The notes: a model not told the origin generated them from the sequence alone. Counted from the stretch's first letter, positions 51,545 to 64,000 are shown. The stretch: 64,000 nt of DNA from Casuarius casuarius (GCA_003342895.1 PTFA01000195.1:1736001-1800000); one strand, 5' to 3'. Numbers and translations are program-made.

Positions 51545-53457
51545 AGAACTTNAGAAAGAGATCAGCTCACCAGGTGAAGTGCAAACATTACCCTCATCAT
51601 CGAGGGAGAGTTTTGCAAGGCGCAGACAGGAACCGATAGAGATCCTCTTCCAAGGGCTGAACCTACCTATAACCTGCATATGCCCCTGGCCAAAAATGCT
51701 TTCTGCATATTTGGGTGTGAGCACTGCTATCTATCACTTCATCTTGCAAAGCCCAGCTCTCTCAAGGACCATGGGGAATTTTCAAATTAGAGAGAGTAAC
51801 AGTGTCAACAGCTACAGATCTATTGTCCCTGTTAGTCCAGCATGTCAGGAGTGTTTGAGCAAGTGTGGGGGGGCGGGGGGAGTACTTTTTGCTCTTTGCC
51901 ACACTCTTGCATATGGAAGGGGGAGCTGAATCCCTGTGACAAGCTCAGCTGCAGGACCAGCCTAAGGTTCTGGTGCTTCATCTGATCCAAAAGTGACCTT
52001 GGGAACATCTCTTGTGGTTCACACCACACAAGGGCTCTGTGCCTGGCAGTGAAAACCACAACAGTGGGAAAATAACAACCTCACTAAGGAATTAGGGCTC
52101 TCAAAGCACCATAACTCCTCTCAAAATTAGTCTCACTCTTTTTTACTCTAGGGAACCTGAACCATGGGAAACCACTTGAGCACCCTCATAGGAAGTGCCG
52201 AAGAAGGGAGGGCACACAACAGAGTGGGTAGTCTGATGCCTTGCTTCTACTGCACAGAGTATTGCTGGAGAGAGGAACTCTTTAGGATCACTTGAGGGGA
52301 GGTAATGAAGCAAAACAGCAGGAGGATGAAGCAGTGACATGGGCAATGTAAGGCATGAGCAGGAAAACCCGCTCTGAGATGGGATTCCTTCGTCCAGGCT
52401 AGGACACAGAACTATGTTTCATTCCTGGCATTATTGCCACTGAACCCTGTAGATCAAACACTGTCATACAGAGATCTGCAAGGCAGATGGACCATTATGA
52501 TTATCAAGCCAATGTCCAGCATCACCCAGACCAAAGAGCTCCACACCCAGCAATTCCTGCCCCAAGCCTGCCTGTCCTGCCCTGCCTGGTGGAGGGCTTG
52601 TTTTTCCAAATGACTCTAGACTTGCATTGAAAGGCTCTGTTACATGGTGCAAAGCCAGACAGAGATGCCCCACGCAAGCTCTGCCTGAGGGATCATGGTG
52701 GCAGGAAGCAGGTATTTCCTAGCCCAGGCAGAGTTGCCTCCTAATGCTGGAGCATAGCACCCAGAGCCAGTACTGTTGTTCAAAGTGTGCTGGGGTATCG
52801 CTGCTCAGTCCCACACAAACTCCCACACCCCCAGGGTTAGTTCCCAGCATGTACAAGATGCTCAGTGTGGGGGAAGAGCAAAAGAGCAGAGGGATGGTGT
52901 GACTACGCTCAGATTGCTTAAAGGAGACCTGGACAAATCAAGCATGCCTGGTGGAAAATAGGCTTGGCCTTAAAAGTGTAAAGCAATTATTTGTTGGCCA
53001 ACACACACAGAAGATAGCTAGCACTTAATGAGCTCCTATTCTGAGCATTAGTCTGCTCACCACCCTGATAAGATGCCCGAAGAGCCTCTTCTGGCCAGGC
53101 ATCATCAGTTGGGCAGGAAAGGGTCAGCCTCCACAGCCCCCTGAAACGGCCCCTCGATGATGCTGAGCCGCTGTCTTCCAACAAATTCTCTGACTNGCTG
53201 TTATTTTTCCTTTAGGATTTTACACCTTTCCATGTTGGCCTGTCTCAACAATCCTACCTCTGTCTGCAGTTTTACTTTGCTTACCTTGCACAGCTCTACT
53301 CCACAGCCTTTCTGGCACTCCTGTCTCAGAGCATAGCAGTTTCCCTAGCACTACGGCCAAGGTTATGCAGNTTGGCTGGGTCAGAGCTGGGCCTTGGGAC
53401 TTTAGAGCTCAAAAGGCTGAACCCTAGGAGCAGGGGTAAAGCTTCAGGGGGGATTAC

Positions 53458-53474
53458 AGAGAGAGAGAGAGAGG
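53458..53474 (+). repeat. (AG)n microsatellite
   Basis: An uninterrupted AG repeat of about eight units, followed 64 bp later by an A-rich run at 53539-53560. Confidence 0.9.
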
Positions 53475-56400
53475 GTTAGAGTGGGGAGGAAAGGGGTCTT
53501 CTCCTTGCTTTTTGTTGAAGCTGTTCCACTTCGAATGGAAAAAAAAAAGAAAGAAAAAAGAGTCCCTGANCTAGAGATAGCACAGGAGCAAGTAGAGCTC
53601 CATAGCGAATTCTCTCTAAGATAGGAAAGTGATGCCAGTTTTCCCCAACTGCTGAATACAGAGGACAGCCTGGCATTGCCACTTCACACCAGGGGAGCAT
53701 CTCCCACAAGGAGCATCCCTCACAGACGCACAGCCCCCAGGGACTGCATGAGCCAAAGTTCAATCCAAGAGGANCAAACACCAGGGCCTGGCTGGTGGCA
53801 TATGTGGTCAACAGCCACACTTCCTGTGTGACATTCAACAACACCCCATTGAAATCCCAGCTTTACTAAGGTCAGTGCAAACCTCCCTGCAGGGCTAGGA
53901 TCCANCCTGGGTGTTTAGAGGCACCAGCACTACCTTTGCTCAATGGGAGCAGCTCCACTGCCCAAGTCAATGTGCAGCTCAGTGGTGGGGCCACCCAAAG
54001 GTGCCAGATGACCCATATCGGAGCATGTGAGGAGGGTGGTTTATGGGGCAGAAAGGAAAGCCTTGAGTAGCACCATCCATCCACCTGCTGGGGCACTGCT
54101 CCTTGGACATGTTACTGCTGAAATCCTGGAAAACAGCAGAGTTCAAAAATGGAAATGGGATCTTTCCATATTACTGTCACACTCCCACTTGAAAGACTAA
54201 CCCCAAGCCCACCCGTCAAGCCCTCCCATATCCTTTGTGCCGGTGCCAGAGAGAGCATGAGCAGGGCTGTCTCTTGGGTCCCAGGGCTCCTTTGCCCCAG
54301 TGGGAAGCAGGACCTCTGCACTCAGGAGCCCACAGAGACATCATCAGTGCTGATGGACCTCCTCAAAGTGCAGAGCAAGTTTCCTTGTTCCTGGAAAACT
54401 CGTTCCAAGTTTCCCCCTTCTCTGCCCTCCCAGCCTCCCCCAGGTGTCTCAGGATATGTGACAGAGCGCTGAAGCAATGCTTATGACAAGGTTGTCTGTG
54501 GGTCCATGGGACGCAGGCGCCCAGCTAGAGCAACCCTGCTCTGACCCCAATTGGCATTAGCAGCTCTAATGCCCACTGGCCAGCAACCACATGGTCCACA
54601 AGCAGAACGGGGTATCTGCTGAGGCCCAGCCCTCCCAGCTGCTTTGCCAGCCAGGCGGACACCCACCAGCAGCCACAAGTTGCACAGGTGCAGCTTAAGC
54701 ACTGGCTTTGCAGTCTGAGCTTTTTGATGGGCTTTGCAGATTCAGCATATCCTAATGGGGTCTGAAGTCCAAAGGTTTAACTGGAGATGGGCAACACTGT
54801 AAGAAGAGTCTGAAGGCAGCATTGGCAAAGCAGAGGGCAATGCAAGCTCTACTCTCCTCTCTCAGTGTTACCTCTAAATCCACCACCTCCGCTCCCAAAT
54901 TAACTATTTTTGTTGGCAGTGCACAGGGCCTGGATTCATGTTTTCTTGATAGTGAAGCCGCAAACAGACCTTGGCTCCCCCTGCCTCAGTGTTATAACAC
55001 GCCTGCTATGCACGCTGAATGAGGCAAACAAGGGCAGAGGGCTGCTGGGGGATTCCCGGCAGGAGAGCTGGGCCTGAAAGTCATCAGGGCTGCTTGAAAC
55101 CGAGCAATTCAAGTGCAAGCAGAATAGTTTAGTCTGCTCAGGAGCTCTGAAACGCTGCTCTGGTGGTGGGCTTGCCTTTGCCCTCTCTGACACCTCCGCG
55201 TGGAGGTTGCTTAGTTTCTCTCCAGGAGAGGAGCACCTCTGCCCAATTTCATGTCCGCTGCCCAAGGCAGCCCACGGGCTGCAGGCTTATGTGCTGGCAC
55301 AGCTGAGGCCTACCCTAGCTCGTGCTGAGACCCCTTTGCCCCAGGGGGACCAGTTCAAGGTGTAAATCACCGCCTGAGTGAGGCCTGTCAGTTCTCTCAG
55401 CTTAGCCAAAATTCCGGAAGAGAAAATAATAATAAATAAAGGGTCGCTGAAAATGCTGGCACAGGCCAAAAGGAGGTTGCTGGGGTTTGCACAGAAACCT
55501 ACCACCATTCTTGTGGTTTCAGATGAAACTCAAGTCACAGGAATCTTTCAGCTGAGTTTCACCACCAGGCTTCAAGCTTGTTCCAGCCTGAATGTCAGTG
55601 TGACCCTTGGCATGAGTGAGCCACCACTGTGAGACATGGCTGAGCCTGGGCTGGATGGCAGGCAGAGGCAGCAGCGCTGGGGAGATCACGCTCAGGGCTG
55701 GGAGCCCTTTTGCCTTCAAGGCTGGAGGAGCTGGGCTGGTTTGGCAGGCAGAGGGGAGCTGGTTCATCCCGTGCTTGCGATAATGGGGTGCCACCAGGTG
55801 CCGCAAGCTCAAAGCAGCAGCCAGCTGCTCCGCATGCCTCAGTTTATCCCCCTGCATCTGCAAAAAGTGGCTTGTGGATTCAGGGCTGCTTGCTGCTGAG
55901 CAGTGATTTTTCTCCATTCTCTCCTCCTCTCACACCACCTAATAGATTTTCACCCATGCTGAACCCATGCAGCCTGGCCACCCACTATTTCCAGGGGCAC
56001 CCACCTTGCAGGAGAAATCCCTTTGCTCAAGAAAGGCTCTTCTTCACCAGCTGCAGTGAGAACAGCCACTTTGGAAATTCCCATTTCCCCATAGCTGCCC
56101 ACGGGCCGGGCTGCTGCACGTGAAGGTGCAGGAGGGCCTCAGAGAAGTGTGTTTCTGCCTGATAGCTTATCTTGGGTAGCTCCCAAATGCCAAAAATGCA
56201 GCTCCCCTTGGAGATAAGCCCTTTTGGCAGCTTTTAACTTTATTCTTTAGATGCAGCAGCAGGCCCGTTAAAATATTTTCATGCCCAGGAACAGACTTTA
56301 TTAGATGCTGTTCTTCCCCCTTTCCCAGCCTGCAGAGCCCTGAAGCAGCTTTAGCTCCTTGCGAGAAGAGGGAAGGAGCAAGGCTGGAGCCCCAGCCCTG

Positions 56401-57407
56401 CCAGCAGCTCTCCCATGACTTTGGCAACACCACCTCTATGAGCCCTGCTGCAGCCAGCTGAAAAGGGAAGATAAATGGAGACACCTCCCAACACCGCTAG
56501 ATCATGGTTACATGGCACTTTCACAACGCTTTTCACACACAAGAAGCAAAAAGNTGAGCGGTGTTGGGCCAGGCTCAACCACGCAGTGAAATTTCTGATT
56601 TTGGCCCCAGCCCTGGGGGAGATGGGGAATGGCCAATGCCCAGAGGAAGATGGCGGTGTAACCATCTCAGGGAGTATAAATTGTGAAAAGGACCCAGGCC
56701 TTCACCCCAGCACAGTCCCAGCCTCAGGGCCAGCATCCTGCCCCAAGGAAGGATGTTGGTGGCGTTGGCCCAGGGCTATGAGTGGAGAGCATGAAACACG
56801 CTTTTGCACACTTTCGTCCACAACTGAGCCGAGGTCCATCTCCCTGGCAGGGAAAAGAGCTAGGGAAGGATCCCAACAAGCCTTCCAAGCCATGTGCCCG
56901 TTGCCCTGTGGCAGCAGAGGGGTTCCCAGAGGCACCGACGCTGCTCCCGCTTGCCCCTCCTCAGCCCACCACCAGCGATGTGAGCAGGGTCTCACCTCCT
57001 CCCTGCAGCAGCCTCACACCTGGGACTCGCTGCCGGGCAGCACACAAGGCATCCCTTAGCAAGCAGCAGGCCAGAGACCCCAGTGAGTGGCCATGCTAGA
57101 GAGCCACACTGCACATCCCTGATGTGACTGAAATCCCGTGGAGCCCCCCAAGGAGGAATTACAAGAAAGGGAGCAGCACTGGGACTCTCCCTGCATACGG
57201 AGTCCAGGTTAATCCTCACGCTTTGGACAACAAGCCCCCACACACACACATTCAGGGGTCATGCAGGGATTTCTGTCACATCTGGATCCACCGCTGTGAC
57301 GTGTCCTCCCATCCCTCCCAGACCCTGCATTCCCCCCAAAACGCCCCCAGCTCGCTCCCTGCCCCAGCTGTCACCCACACCCTCCATGTCTCATCGCGTC
57401 TGTCTCC

Positions 57408-57492
57408 AACCGTAAGTGCTTCAGGGCAGGGAAAGTATCTTATTGCTTCTTTGTAAAGGGCTGTGGTAAATCGCTGGTGCTAAACAAATTGC
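57408..57492 (+). repeat. L2/CORE-SINE-type 3' end
   Basis: GTAAGTGCTTCAGGGCAGGG, then AAGTATCTTATTGCTTCTTTG and GGTGCTAAACAAATTG follow the L2 3' terminus (TGTAAGCTCCTTGAGGGCAGGG, CTTATTCATCTTTG, GCGCTCAATAAATG) in order on plus. Confidence 0.55.
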
Positions 57493-57494
57493 AA

Positions 57495-60400
57495 TTACCG
57501 ATGAAAAACATCACCGTCACGGATAGGAGCTGTATTACTCACTGGAAGAATCGCTTTCAACTGGGTCGAAAGGGACCAGGAGTAGGAACTGCAGATGGAG
57601 GTCAGGAGCTCTGCGCTGGCCCTTGTGCTGCTCACCAAGGACAAGTAACGACATGGCAGAGGCCACCAGCCTCATGGCTGCCTGAGCCAACGAAAGGCAT
57701 GTGGTTGCCCAAGGCCTCGCTATCCCTCAGCCGGGTCCCCAGGCACCAGGTGCTCCACAAAAGTGAAGGAAAAGGTGCAGGCACGTGTATACAGACAAAT
57801 ATCTCATAAGGAGACTGTTGCCCTACATCTATGCAAGGAAGGGGCATAGAGGGGATCTATTTTGAAGGGTGAAGGGGAAAGCAAAGGTCCTAGGGCCAGG
57901 ACCATTGCGGGGGAGAAGAGATCAGGCCAAAGTCCTCCCGCCACCACCTGCAAGCTCTCTCCTGGCCTCAGAAGGAGCATTACCCTTCTGCAGCCCCAAG
58001 TTGGCGGGGGAGGGAGCACGGGATTTGGTTGCCAATTATTCCACCCGGCTGAGCCTTTAGATAAGTTAATCTCCATTGACAAGACGTAACACTGAGAGCT
58101 GGCTCAGCCCTGCTTTATAGGACACCTCTTGTCCTGGGCCTGTCCTGCCCTGCAAGCCCTGATCCTGCTGAATGGAGAAAAGCCAGCACCATCTCCCTCG
58201 CTACACTGCATGCCTAGTTTGGGGCAGCCCTTGCTCCAGGACAGGGTTGGCTGTTCCCTGGTGTCACTACAGAGCTGGCTGCCCACCAGCAGTAAGATGT
58301 CCCCTATTCCTTGTCCTGCAACATCACTGAGGTCTCCAGCCATGCAGAGGCACAACGCTAAATCCTTTGGCAACAGCTCCAGCCCACAATCAAGCTCTTG
58401 CTCTGCATTAAGCATGAGGCAGGTCACCCCTCAACAAAACTGAGCTCGGACACTGCACTGCTGGTAGGGAAGAGCCAGTGAGCTGTAAACTCAGAGCCCA
58501 GCAAAGCCACCACTGTAGTTTTCCTCCCCAACACTGCAACGCCCAATGTTTTAACATTCACAGAAACAACAAGGGACACACATTTTCCTGATCTTTCATT
58601 CAGGTGGGTCACCACCGTGGCTTTCTCTCTCAAACCCAAATTAGATAAATGAATACAAAACAGCAGCAGTTAGAGATCCCTCTGAGCCTGTGCTTACCAA
58701 GAGATCTTACTATTGATGTGCAAATCTTCAGTGTCATTTTTATCTTGATCCATAACCACTATTCTCTGATACAGAATCTGAGATCATTTGGTTTAACCTG
58801 GACAGAGAAAAGCCCTTACGTGGACCAGAGAAACATTTTCCTACTTCTGTTTTTTTTCAGTAAAACCTCTTTAAGGGAACCCAGAAGCAGGGGTATTTTT
58901 CTTTCTAGGCCAGTTTTCCCCCATTTTTCAGTTCCCCCCAACCTTTAGATTTTTCCTTCCCTGCAGCGCTTCCCCGTTTGCTAAGCAAGGTAGTTGCACT
59001 GCCTTCCTGGGCAGACCCACTCGCTTCAAAAGCTGTCACTTGTCAGAGCTGCACATTATCAACACTTCTAGAAAGCAACTGTCTCAGCCAGGAAAAATTG
59101 CTTTAGGTTCAGAGTATTTTTCTGATAACAAAAACCCTGACAAACAAGCAAGCCCATAGCGATGCAGCAAGGCCACTGTGGGAATACAACTGGAAGGACA
59201 TACATATTTTACCAGTAAACTAGGGGAGACTATTTCCTTCCTGTGCCAAAAAATGAACCACCCCACCTTCCCCAAGGAGACATGGAAATTTAGGCTAACA
59301 GTTTTCAAAAATGACTAGTGATTTTGGGGGCCCAAGCAAAATGCCCCTTATAAGAGCCTTTGTTTGAAGGAGACAAGTGCTTGGTGCTTTCAGGGAGTCA
59401 GCCTCAAACCAGACAGCCAGAGACACCCAAAGGACCCCTGAAAAGATCTTGGCTTTTCAAATCAACACAGAAACAAAAGCTGAACGGTTCAAAGGGCAGG
59501 AAAACCCCCAAACATTTGAATTGCTCTGATCATCCCTACATCCTTTAAATCATCCTCCTCGCTCCTAGTTTTGTTCCATAAACTTATTTCCCAAATTTTG
59601 CTTCATAAATCTTGTGATTGCCTTTCAGCCTACCAAAGGCCCCCAGAGAACAGCAAGGGTCTGGTGTAAGGAAAAAGGCTCAATCTGTCATCCCCTTTTC
59701 AGAGGCAACACCAGGTGTCTTCCAGAAACTCCTTCTTCACAGAACATCCTTGCAAAACATAAGCTGACCCTTTTAAAAGAAAGCTGCCCAAAGGATGGCT
59801 GAGATAAAGGCTTAGGAAGACACAGCAGCTTTTAGAAAGGTCTGCCAGAAAGCACATACCACTAAAGCCTGTCTGGGCTGATCCCCATCCACTCACTAAC
59901 AAGATCCCCTCATTCCAGCCCAGCTACATCTTTGGTAACATCTCCCCCTCTGTGCTCACCCAGCATGCATCGGAGACGCTACATAAACAGTTTCAAAGGT
60001 CTATCGGTTTATAAAAATCCGGCTATTGGTGAGTGTGCCAGCCAGGCCAGACCGAGAGAAGGCCACAGCTCTGGTGGTGCAAGGGATGGGGGTCATCTGA
60101 ACGTTGCAGTTCTGCCCTGCTCACTTCTCTCACAGGGCTGTCTACATGATGGGTCAAAGCGACTTGTGGCAGCACAGCAAAGTTACCAGCACTTCACTTT
60201 CAACGGCAATGGCCTCCTAACTGCTCTGATTTAACCCTGGCTTTCCAGTTGAATTTCAAGGAGCTTTTGTCCACCTGCAGCAGGTGCACTGAGAGCCAGG
60301 GTCTGGCTTTAGCAGATAAATCATATCATCAGATAAATCATGGTCAAGAACATTCACAGTGTTTGGCCATGCAAACAAGGTCTCCAGAATGGCTCAACTG

Positions 60401-61140
60401 TGCTTTAAAAAAGGTATTTGCATGCTGAGGAATTTGAGGGCACTGAGGACTTTACTCCTCCTCTAAACAAAGACACAGGTACCAAGGATCAACTAATGCT
60501 TCTGCTGCAGTGCAGCAGTGCTGAGCACAGCTCATGACTGATGACAGCAGTTAATGTCTGTGCTGAGTTTCACGCTCTATCACTCCATGCATGGCAGGAC
60601 CAAGGCCTGGCAGCATGAGGAGCATTACAGGCACAGCTGGGATAACAAGTGACTTGGGTAGCTTTCACTGGCATAGCTGTACCCTCCCAAGTGACGTAAG
60701 CTGGGCTAGCAGTTGTCAGTTTTGCTGGTCTAAATGCATCCATTTCAAGGCCTTTGCTGCTATACCAGTACCAGTCAGCAAAATGGATGTTTACATGACA
60801 AGCATCTGCAGCACAGACCTGACAAGTTCACATCTGGCTGCTGATCATGGTGGCATGAGTTTGTGAAACAGTAGCAGGTTAGTACTTGTACGAGGGTTTG
60901 GCTACTACTGAGTTCATTTATCATCAGTTATCTTGGCATAGTTATTTTTGTTCAAGGCTATTACACCATTAAAGATCTAGACGCTTAGAGGATGCCTAGC
61001 GTAACACCTAACACATCTCTCTATTTAACTAGAAAAGAGCTTTCTCAACACCCACCCCAGCCAGAATTTTCAGGGCTTAACATTTTCACATGAACACAGC
61101 TTTGTTTCCTGTGACAAACAGGAGCACTTTCAAATGCTCC
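57495..61140. other. Intergenic, downstream of NOL6, no gene seen
   Basis: No exon recognised. The end of the NOL6 3' UTR should fall near or within the right part of this stretch. I find no unambiguous AATAAA on the minus strand close to the stop; variants such as AATATA near 61151 and GATAAA near 60920 are possible signals only. Confidence 0.45.
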
Positions 61141-61410
61141 ATCCCATCTTTATATTTCCTCCAAAATAGAAAAGGCATTTGTATTCTTAAAAACAATAAT
61201 AGGTCCCTTCTCAAGAACAACAGCACTTCTCTGAACAAGGCATATAAAGATAAATAGAGCAAGAGGTACAGTTGGGATTTACAAAAAAAAACAAAACAAA
61301 ACAAAAAAAAACCTAAAGCCTTTCCTAGGACCGATTTGTAAAAAGGAAGAGTTCTGGAGCGAACAAACGCTCTGCTTCCAAACAGGTCCCTTTGACACCT
61401 CTCAGAGGCC
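61141..61410 (-). other. NOL6: NOL6 3' UTR (end uncertain)
   Basis: Sequence following the NOL6 stop codon on the minus strand. It includes a T-rich stretch (plus strand A-runs at 61281-61311). No canonical poly(A) signal was seen here, so the left limit is arbitrary. Confidence 0.35.
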
Positions 61411-61560
61411 TTAGATGGTCCATTTCTCTGTACGAGCTTCCACTCTTTTGACCAGACCCTCTCCCAAAACTTCAAAGTCCTCCAGAATCGCCTCCACATT
61501 GGGAACGCAGACCAGCTCATTGTTCAGAGTTGTCACCATCCTTCCTTTCATGCTGGAGAC
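61411..61560 (-). CDS. NOL6: NOL6 last coding exon
   Basis: 150 bp encoding 49 residues and a TAA stop (61413-61411). It begins VSSMKGRM after a TCCTACAG acceptor and ends EARTEKWTI. It is the C-terminal end of the Nrap D6 domain. Confidence 0.92.
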   Translation of the reverse strand, partial: VSSMKGRMVTTLNNELVCVPNVEAILEDFEVLGEGLVKRVEARTEKWTI

Positions 61561-64000
61561 CTGTAGGACACACAAAAGTTGTGCAAATGGGAACACCTGA
61601 TCAGAGTTGCTTTGCAATCTTTGAAAGCCCCAAGTAAGAAGTAACTGCTCTCCTGCCTCAACACATCCAACCCTCTCACAGCACTATACTCAATTTTTTC
61701 AGCTTCACTTCTCATCACCATCATCTATCATTATTAGAGGTAGTAAAATGCTGCAAGAGTGGTCCTTCCAGCTCTTTACATGGTTTACACTGCAGCCACA
61801 GTCCAAAGAGTGTAAGGGAAGAAGAGAAACACAATTGCCTCATACAGGGGCATGGTAGAAACTAGAGAACAGCACACTGGCAGGCATGGGTGCATGGAGG
61901 AGCCTGCTAAACAGAACAGACAGGGTGTCCAAAAGGCCAGGCGTCTCAGAGTGATTAACCACCTAGGCTCTGATCTGTTGTCAGGTGTGAAGACATTGAA
62001 GTGGGAAAGATCCTTGGCTCCATCAGGGTAAAAAACTCATGTTTAAGCAGGCCAAGCTCAGCTGAGATCCAAGCATCTACTCCTCTTGTTTCACTGCTGT
62101 GAATAATAGGGTTTCACAACAGCAGCCAGGCTGAATTGGCCAATGCCTCTGGCCATGAAGAGAGGAGAGAGAAATCACCCAGAGGGAGACTGACAGCAGA
62201 AGAGCCTGGATTGCCAACTCTAAGCCATGAGTCACCAGTTTCTTTGCGTCTTTCCTTCATAGAAAGCAGCATGAATCACTCTAGCATGCTTCAGAACTAT
62301 CTTAACCACCCTCTAGAGTTCATCAACCCACACACTGCAGCTGGACAATATCTCCATATATCAACAAGACTTGGGCACTACAAACCCAGGGCTGCCACCC
62401 CAGCTTCTTACAGGTTGGGTATTTCTGGGTAAGAGACACTTAGCCTATGAGAAGCAGGGACAGCCTGCTACACACACCAATCATCTTTGGCAAACAATGC
62501 ACCCCCATCTCTCAAAAGGGCACCAAAGAAGAGCACCTGAAAGAGGAAGCTCTGTTTTGACCTAACGATCAGGTGCTGGGGGTCATCTAGGGATACAAGT
62601 TCCCTTTTCAGCTCTGCTGATGCCTAGGGAACCATGGTCATATCCCTGCCTCAGTTTCTCCCCCTCTAAGACAGGGACAGAAGTATTAGCTCAGTTTCTC
62701 AAAGAACTTTTGGGTTGAAGAGAGTCAGATAAACCAATTACAATGCAGAAAACAGCCTTCTAACCATTCAGGGTACTAAAGGCAACATGAAGCTTAAAGC
62801 AGAGTCAAGAACTCACCTTAAAAGGCTGAGGCTGAAAGCTCAAAGGTTTCCACAAAACTGTAATCACTTCCCCACCGTGCTTGTCGTAAAAGAACAAGGC
62901 GAGATCACTGAAGGCATCCTGGGGAGAACAAAAACAGGTGTCACATGAAACATAGTAGATCCAAATCTCTTCTCTGATTACGTACCCTTACACAGTGACA
63001 CACAATAGCTCCACACAAACCAGGACCAAACCTCCAACGCTTCCAGTGGATTCCCAACAAGGAACAACAACTGGCAGCCCATGGACAAGTCCTGGGTGCT
63101 TTCTACTGTCTCTTGTCCACCAGCCTTGATGAAGGCACTGAAAAGCCACTAAGGCTTAGTGCATACCACTAAGGTATGTAGGCCTAATTGCTGACTACCC
63201 CTCGCTGTCCCAGAGAGCAGAAACATGAGCCGCTACCTTCCCAGGCCTGCAAGAGCAGCCAGAAGTTGGCATCCAGCGCTAGGAAGTCAGAGCCCCTAGA
63301 GCCCTGTGCGGTACAAATGAAATAACAGTGGAGGTTCTCCAGAAATCTGCCTTCCCTGGTCCAGTGTTTCAGCAGCTGTTGTCAGTGAGCAGCCTCCTTC
63401 GGCAGCTGCCAGGCAGGAGAGCTCCAAAAGAGAGCTTGCAAAAAGAGATGACTAAAGCCCACAGTCTGGCTTGCCCCAAGCACACGAGCTGGATTCCCAG
63501 CCCAGCAAGGAGGCAGGGGATGAGCATTGTAACAACAGTAAACAACGCTGCACACGAGCAACTTCAAACCCGACAGCTTGGCCCAACAGATCAGCACCCA
63601 ATAGGGCTGGCACCTGGAGGCATGCATTCCGGATGCAGCTGACCAAGACAGCCGAGAAGCTGTTGCCTTTTCATCCTTCTCCTGATGGACAACAGCATTA
63701 TGGCGATTGCATTGCCTTCATTTCCCCAGGTGCACCTCTGCCACACTCTTACAGAGAGAAAGAGAATTAAGTTTCTGTTGGCAATATCGCATCATGAGGT
63801 TTTCATGAAGACACGCATGAAAACTAGCATCTAGGGCAAGCTAATTGGAAAGGGTCTTTTATGGGCAAGGGCTGGCCTGGAAACAGTAAGAGGCAGTGGT
63901 AGGAGGAAAAGGTGGATTGAGTTGGTATTACCAGCCATCCAAAAGGGTGGGGTGGCATTTTAAGCACCAAGAGCCAATAAGCAGGGAGGGGCAGTGTTGT
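61411..64000 (-). CDS. NOL6: Nucleolar protein 6 (Nrap/Utp22), C-terminal two exons; 5' part outside window
   Basis: NOL6 is a nucleolar component of the small-subunit processome acting in early 18S rRNA maturation; yeast Utp22 is its homologue. Only the C-terminal 83 residues lie here, in exons 62918-62817 and 61560-61411, joined in phase 0 across a GT-AG intron of 1,256 bp. The protein contains LFFYDKHGGEVITVLWKP, then FQPQPFKVSSMKGRM, NVEAILEDFEVLGEGLV and the end TEKWTI, recognised as the C-terminal Nrap domain (D6) of NOL6. The whole protein is about 1,100-1,150 residues in vertebrates, so the gene must continue well beyond the right edge. I found no earlier exon between 62919 and 64000. 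The same-strand position next to AQP3 agrees with human synteny. Confidence 0.9.
62600..62745 (+). repeat. MIR-like SINE in NOL6 intron
   Basis: CTGCCTCAGTTTCTCCCCCTC near 62650 followed by AAGACAGGGACAGAAGTATT matches the MIR 'CCTCAGTTTCCTCATCTGTAAAATGGGGATAATA' block in plus orientation, opposite to NOL6 transcription. Confidence 0.5.
62817..62918 (-). CDS. NOL6: NOL6 penultimate coding exon
   Basis: 102 bp, 34 codons, phase 0 at both ends, beginning DAFSDLALFFYDKH and ending QPQPFK. The acceptor is TTCTCCCCAG and the donor GTGAGT. The sequence is highly conserved in the NOL6 family as I know it. Confidence 0.93.
62919..64000 (-). other. NOL6: NOL6 intron sequence to window edge
   Basis: Because the exon at 62918 is internal, this must be intronic at least until the next upstream exon. 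I read both strands and found no segment that resembles NOL6 coding sequence. Open frames at 63328-63770 appear to be chance. Confidence 0.6.

Larger units (their letters stand above)
50800..57400. other. Intergenic, becoming GC-rich, no gene seen
   Basis: Simple repeats occur at 51527-51544, 53458-53474 and 53539-53560. From about 54,000 the GC content rises and open frames lengthen (194 codons on plus at 56475-57059), as expected by chance in GC-rich DNA. CpG is not obviously dense, so I do not call a CpG island. The segment near 55836 (GCCTCAGTTTATCCCC) may be a MIR scrap. Confidence 0.5.

Noticed and set aside
55830..55880. MIR-like CCTCAGTTTATCCCC segment
   Set aside because: A single short block without the adjacent MIR segments is too weak to list as an element.
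56475..57059. 194-codon open frame on plus
   Set aside because: It lies in GC-rich DNA where long chance frames are expected. There is no domain, and overlapping frames on both strands are similarly long.
63328..63770. Overlapping frames at the right end as further NOL6 exons
   Set aside because: The minus-strand translations do not resemble NOL6 and lack bracketing splice sites in a compatible phase.

Overview
This is vertebrate nuclear DNA. It holds GT-AG introns, a TATA-type promoter, CR1 LINE copies and old MIR/L2-type SINE/LINE remnants, with no bacterial or viral gene organisation. Abundant diverged CR1 together with MIR-like elements, long introns and a long gene-poor interval point to a non-avian sauropsid such as a crocodilian or turtle. 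The species cannot be settled from the sequence alone. Isolated single N characters are scattered through most of the window, and one 81-base N gap lies at 43184-43264.

Left part (about 400-16,700, minus strand): a complete aquaporin-3 gene (AQP3). It has six coding exons with consensus splice sites and in-phase joins, giving 292 codons plus stop, the same length as mammalian AQP3. A TATA-like box with a CACCC/KLF-type box lies 90-145 bp upstream of the start codon. An AATAAA signal with a GU-rich downstream element ends a 3' UTR of about 1.45 kb. Intron 1 is 10.7 kb.

Middle part (about 16,700-61,400): roughly 44.7 kb in which I see no convincing protein-coding exon. It holds CR1 fragments (one with reverse-transcriptase ORF homology on +, one 3' end on -, broken by the assembly gap), MIR/L2-like fragments, simple repeats, small tandem duplications, a purine-biased tract and a cluster of bZIP-type motifs next to a TATA-like element.

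Right end (61,411-64,000, minus strand): the last two coding exons of NOL6 (nucleolar protein 6 / Nrap, yeast Utp22 homologue), encoding the C-terminal 83 residues. The rest of NOL6 lies beyond the window. The order and orientation AQP3-NOL6, both on the same strand, match the human chromosome 9p13 neighbourhood as I know it.

The two genes are functionally unrelated (membrane water/glycerol channel versus ribosome biogenesis). I did not find a novel biological system. The best leads are substitutions at AQP3 positions tied to pH and metal sensitivity, the bZIP/TATA cluster near 46.1 kb, and an unidentified CpG-containing block at 33.35-33.6 kb.
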